A stretch of DNA of 64,000 nt from Arthrobacter crystallopoietes (lineage in GTDB: Bacteria; Actinomycetota; Actinomycetes; Actinomycetales; Micrococcaceae). Shown here in pieces: positions 62,054-64,000 of the stretch (position 1 is its first letter; each line of letters begins with the position of its first letter). The position numbers were made by a program, and so were the translations under genes. The notes beneath the pieces are model-generated. The model had not been told where the DNA came from and did not search any database. It saw only the letters and a program-made list of their open reading frames with translations. The DNA is taken from contig NZ_CP018863.1 of the NCBI RefSeq assembly GCF_002849715.1, positions 372,001 through 436,000 on the forward strand, in the 5' to 3' direction.

Positions 62054-64000
62054 TTGCGGTTGATGAACAGCCGGGGCGCCTGCTTGACGCCGTCGATGGT
62101 GTACTCAACATAGAACTCTACCGGCGTCTTGCCGCCGTCGAACTCGCTGTAAATATCTACCTCGATCCGCCGGGCACGCTCCGCAGCATTGATCAGCGTA
62201 CGCTCGAACCGCCAGAAGCTCTCCGACCCGCCGAGGCTCTGATTCAGCTGGCGCAGCATTGGCTGCAGGTTGATCCGTTCCGGAATACCGCCGGCATCCG
62301 TACCGTGGAGGTGTCCGCCATCGAAATGGTAGCGGCTGGGTATTTCGGACCGGTCGAGATCCGGGTAAATCTCGTCCATTCCGGTCCGACCTACAGCACT
62401 TTGAACACCCTCGCTGCGGATCCCGGTGTCCTTCCGATAGTCCACGATATGAGTTTCGGCAGTGTTTCCGTCGGCATCGGTCCGGTAGACCACGTTGTCA
62501 TTCACCCTGTAGGTGGTGTCAGGCAAGGGGTTCTGCAGGTTCGGGTTCAGTTTGCCAGTCCCTCCGGCCGCTTCCACCACCTTGATGGCGCCGTTTTCGT
62601 CCGTGTAGAACCGGCCGTGCCCGGGAACTGAATATTTGGTGTTCCGTTCCAGCAATTGTCCGGCCGACGACCAGGGCGTGCGTGGTCCTGGCGCGTCGGC
62701 TGCATCGATATCGACGAAGTTGTACACCTTGGGCATGACCTCGTCAATAAGGTCCTGCGCCGGATTCCTCAGGGGTCCTGTCTCGGTCAGGACCCGCTGG
62801 TTCAACATGTCATTGACGCCGAGCACTCTCCCGGACCGGGAATCGACGAACTGGATCTGCGTGCCGCCTCCGGGACGGCCGAATGCCGGCGCGATCTCGG
62901 ATACTTCAACCTTGATGTGATCCGGAAGCTCATTGAGCTCAAAGTGGTGCAGTTCTTTGCCCAAGGTGTTGACGGGCAGGCTGCGCATATGCCAAGGCGT
63001 GCCATCGACGGCCAAGTACGTGCCGCCGTTGTGGCCAATGCGGTCGAACGTGAGATCCTCACCGAAGTCTTGGCGTAGCCCATCGAGACTGTCGTAATGA
63101 CGGATGCTGCCGTCAACCGCGCCAGCATTGTCCGGGTAGCTGTCCCATTCCAGATCGCCGGTCTTGGGATTGATTTCGCCGTAGCGGTTCGCGTATTCCT
63201 GTTCCGTCAGGGCCCGGCCGTTCTCGTCCACACCGAACTTGGGCTGGTTCTCATCCACAATGCCGGCCAGGCCGCCGTTAATCTCTTCCGGATAGCGAGC
63301 ATTGCCTTCCAGGTTCCGGTCTTGCAGGCCCATATCATCCCGATGCTGGCCATAGTCCTTGTGTCCTGCCGGATCCTTGATGACATCGGGCTGCTCGACA
63401 CCGTTGGCGGGGCGTGCGGGGTGCCGATAATTGTCGTCGATCCGTTGGCCCTCTGCTTCGAATGTCGGCCGTTGGCTTGCCGGGGCGGACGTTGACGAAT
63501 CAGTGGCTGAGCTTGGACGGTTCGCAGCGTCCGGTGTGTTGGTGTCACGCGCCAGTGCCGGTTCCGGAGTTGAGGTCCCACGGGCGGGGGTGGTATCCGG
63601 GGCGGTTCCACGGTTGGGGCTGGAGGGGCCTTCGGCGTCGAAGCGGTTGATGAGATTATCGATGCGTGTGCTGACCGGGCCGGGTCCGTTGCCGGTAGGA
63701 ACCCCGGCGTAGGCCGGACGCGGGCCGGAAAGGGAAGTGCCGACGTCGTTAATGAAGTTGTCCACGCGGACGGCCGCAGGGGCCACGCGGCCCAGGGTGA
63801 CGCGGGCCGTGTCCGTGGCGAAGTTGACCGTGTTGATCTTCAGCGCACTGCCCAGGTCGATGACCCGCCCGGTGTAGCCGGCGATCTTCGTCAGTCCGGT
63901 GGCGTTCACGACGCTGGCCACCCGGCTGCCGGTGCTGCCGACCCGGGTCACGGCCGAGGCCACGGAACCGGTCTTGGCCACGGCCCCACCGCCGGCCGTG
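62050..64000 (-). CDS. Polymorphic toxin with TNT-like and endonuclease-like domains, 5' end outside window
   Basis: The reading frame is open to the right edge; the codon at 63979-63981 is only an internal GTG, so the gene is partial. Numbering the visible part from that codon: an Ala/Gly/Val-rich N-terminal stretch, a Pro/Thr/Ser linker (about 95-180), a TNT-type NAD+-glycohydrolase-like domain (about 280-390; FDRIGHNGGTYLAVDGTPW and FGRPGGGTQIQ, with the Gln matching the key TNT glutamine), and a C-terminal DNA/RNA non-specific endonuclease-like domain (about 480-643; YRTDADG, then DGGHLHG, INLQPMLRQLN and FWRFE). Two toxin domains in one tail are unusual. The immunity array follows directly. 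The export signal would lie upstream, outside the window. Confidence 0.75.
   Translation of the reverse strand, partial: TAGGGAVAKTGSVASAVTRVGSTGSRVASVVNATGLTKIAGYTGRVIDLGSALKINTVNFATDTARVTLGRVAPAAVRVDNFINDVGTSLSGPRPAYAGVPTGNGPGPVSTRIDNLINRFDAEGPSSPNRGTAPDTTPARGTSTPEPALARDTNTPDAANRPSSATDSSTSAPASQRPTFEAEGQRIDDNYRHPARPANGVEQPDVIKDPAGHKDYGQHRDDMGLQDRNLEGNARYPEEINGGLAGIVDENQPKFGVDENGRALTEQEYANRYGEINPKTGDLEWDSYPDNAGAVDGSIRHYDSLDGLRQDFGEDLTFDRIGHNGGTYLAVDGTPWHMRSLPVNTLGKELHHFELNELPDHIKVEVSEIAPAFGRPGGGTQIQFVDSRSGRVLGVNDMLNQRVLTETGPLRNPAQDLIDEVMPKVYNFVDIDAADAPGPRTPWSSAGQLLERNTKYSVPGHGRFYTDENGAIKVVEAAGGTGKLNPNLQNPLPDTTYRVNDNVVYRTDADGNTAETHIVDYRKDTGIRSEGVQSAVGRTGMDEIYPDLDRSEIPSRYHFDGGHLHGTDAGGIPERINLQPMLRQLNQSLGGSESFWRFERTLINAAERARRIEVDIYSEFDGGKTPVEFYVEYTIDGVKQAPRLFINRK

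Overview
The window reads as chromosome of a high-GC Gram-positive actinobacterium, most likely an Arthrobacter-like member of the Micrococcaceae. The markers are mycothiol synthase (mshD) beside the orphan nitrogen regulator glnR, an ATP/PPi-type phosphofructokinase, polyphosphate kinase coupled to a MutT1-type NUDIX/phosphatase, FprA ferredoxin reductase, and a HadA/HadB-like MaoC pair beside murB. At least 14 genes also appear to be leaderless, with a TAnnnT hexamer 6-7 nt before the start codon. The genus is an inference; no rRNA lies in the window.

Layout. 1-13.8 kb is core metabolism: pfkA, an acetyltransferase, the YgfZ folate-binding protein, a nitrobindin-like protein with a 37-residue membrane peptide, glnR-mshD, ppk-mutT1, ferritin behind two IdeR/DtxR-like boxes, the coupled thyA-folA pair and asd. 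13.9-18.7 kb holds a tandem pair of uncharacterised paralogs, murB with the MaoC dehydratases, a DUF2797-like protein and a DJ-1/PfpI protein. 18.9-20.1 kb has a lipoprotein, a small membrane protein and two tRNA genes (Met-CAT, Thr-GGT). 20.1-28.4 kb is a seven-gene, tightly overlapping minus-strand cluster of three glycosyltransferases, an ABC exporter, two kinase-fold phosphotransferases and an anchored acidic peptide; its product is unknown.

28.6-45.3 kb holds a DEAD-box helicase with a long hairpin-containing leader, a fadH-padR unit behind a palindromic operator, a MOSC protein divergent from an alanine/sodium symporter, the transsulfuration pair cbs-metB, a 3-methyladenine glycosylase, thioredoxin, a bifunctional penicillin-binding protein with a PASTA repeat and an exported partner, and tRNA-Tyr. 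45.4-55.5 kb holds yajQ, a histidine phosphatase, htpX, an MFS exporter, two alpha/beta hydrolases, a Fur-type regulator with catalase, an ankyrin protein and a TetR regulator, and fprA.

55.7-64 kb is the accessory part and the most interesting. A polymorphic toxin runs off the right edge. Its visible C-terminal part carries a TNT-type NAD+-glycohydrolase-like domain followed by a DNA/RNA non-specific endonuclease-like domain. Downstream, in the same orientation and translationally coupled, lies an array of immunity-like genes. Several share one YezG/DUF600-like signature, one is fused to SseB-like domains, one is a 679-residue multi-module fusion, and at least two are decayed copies. This looks like a toxin locus whose immunity genes accumulated by duplication, fusion and decay.
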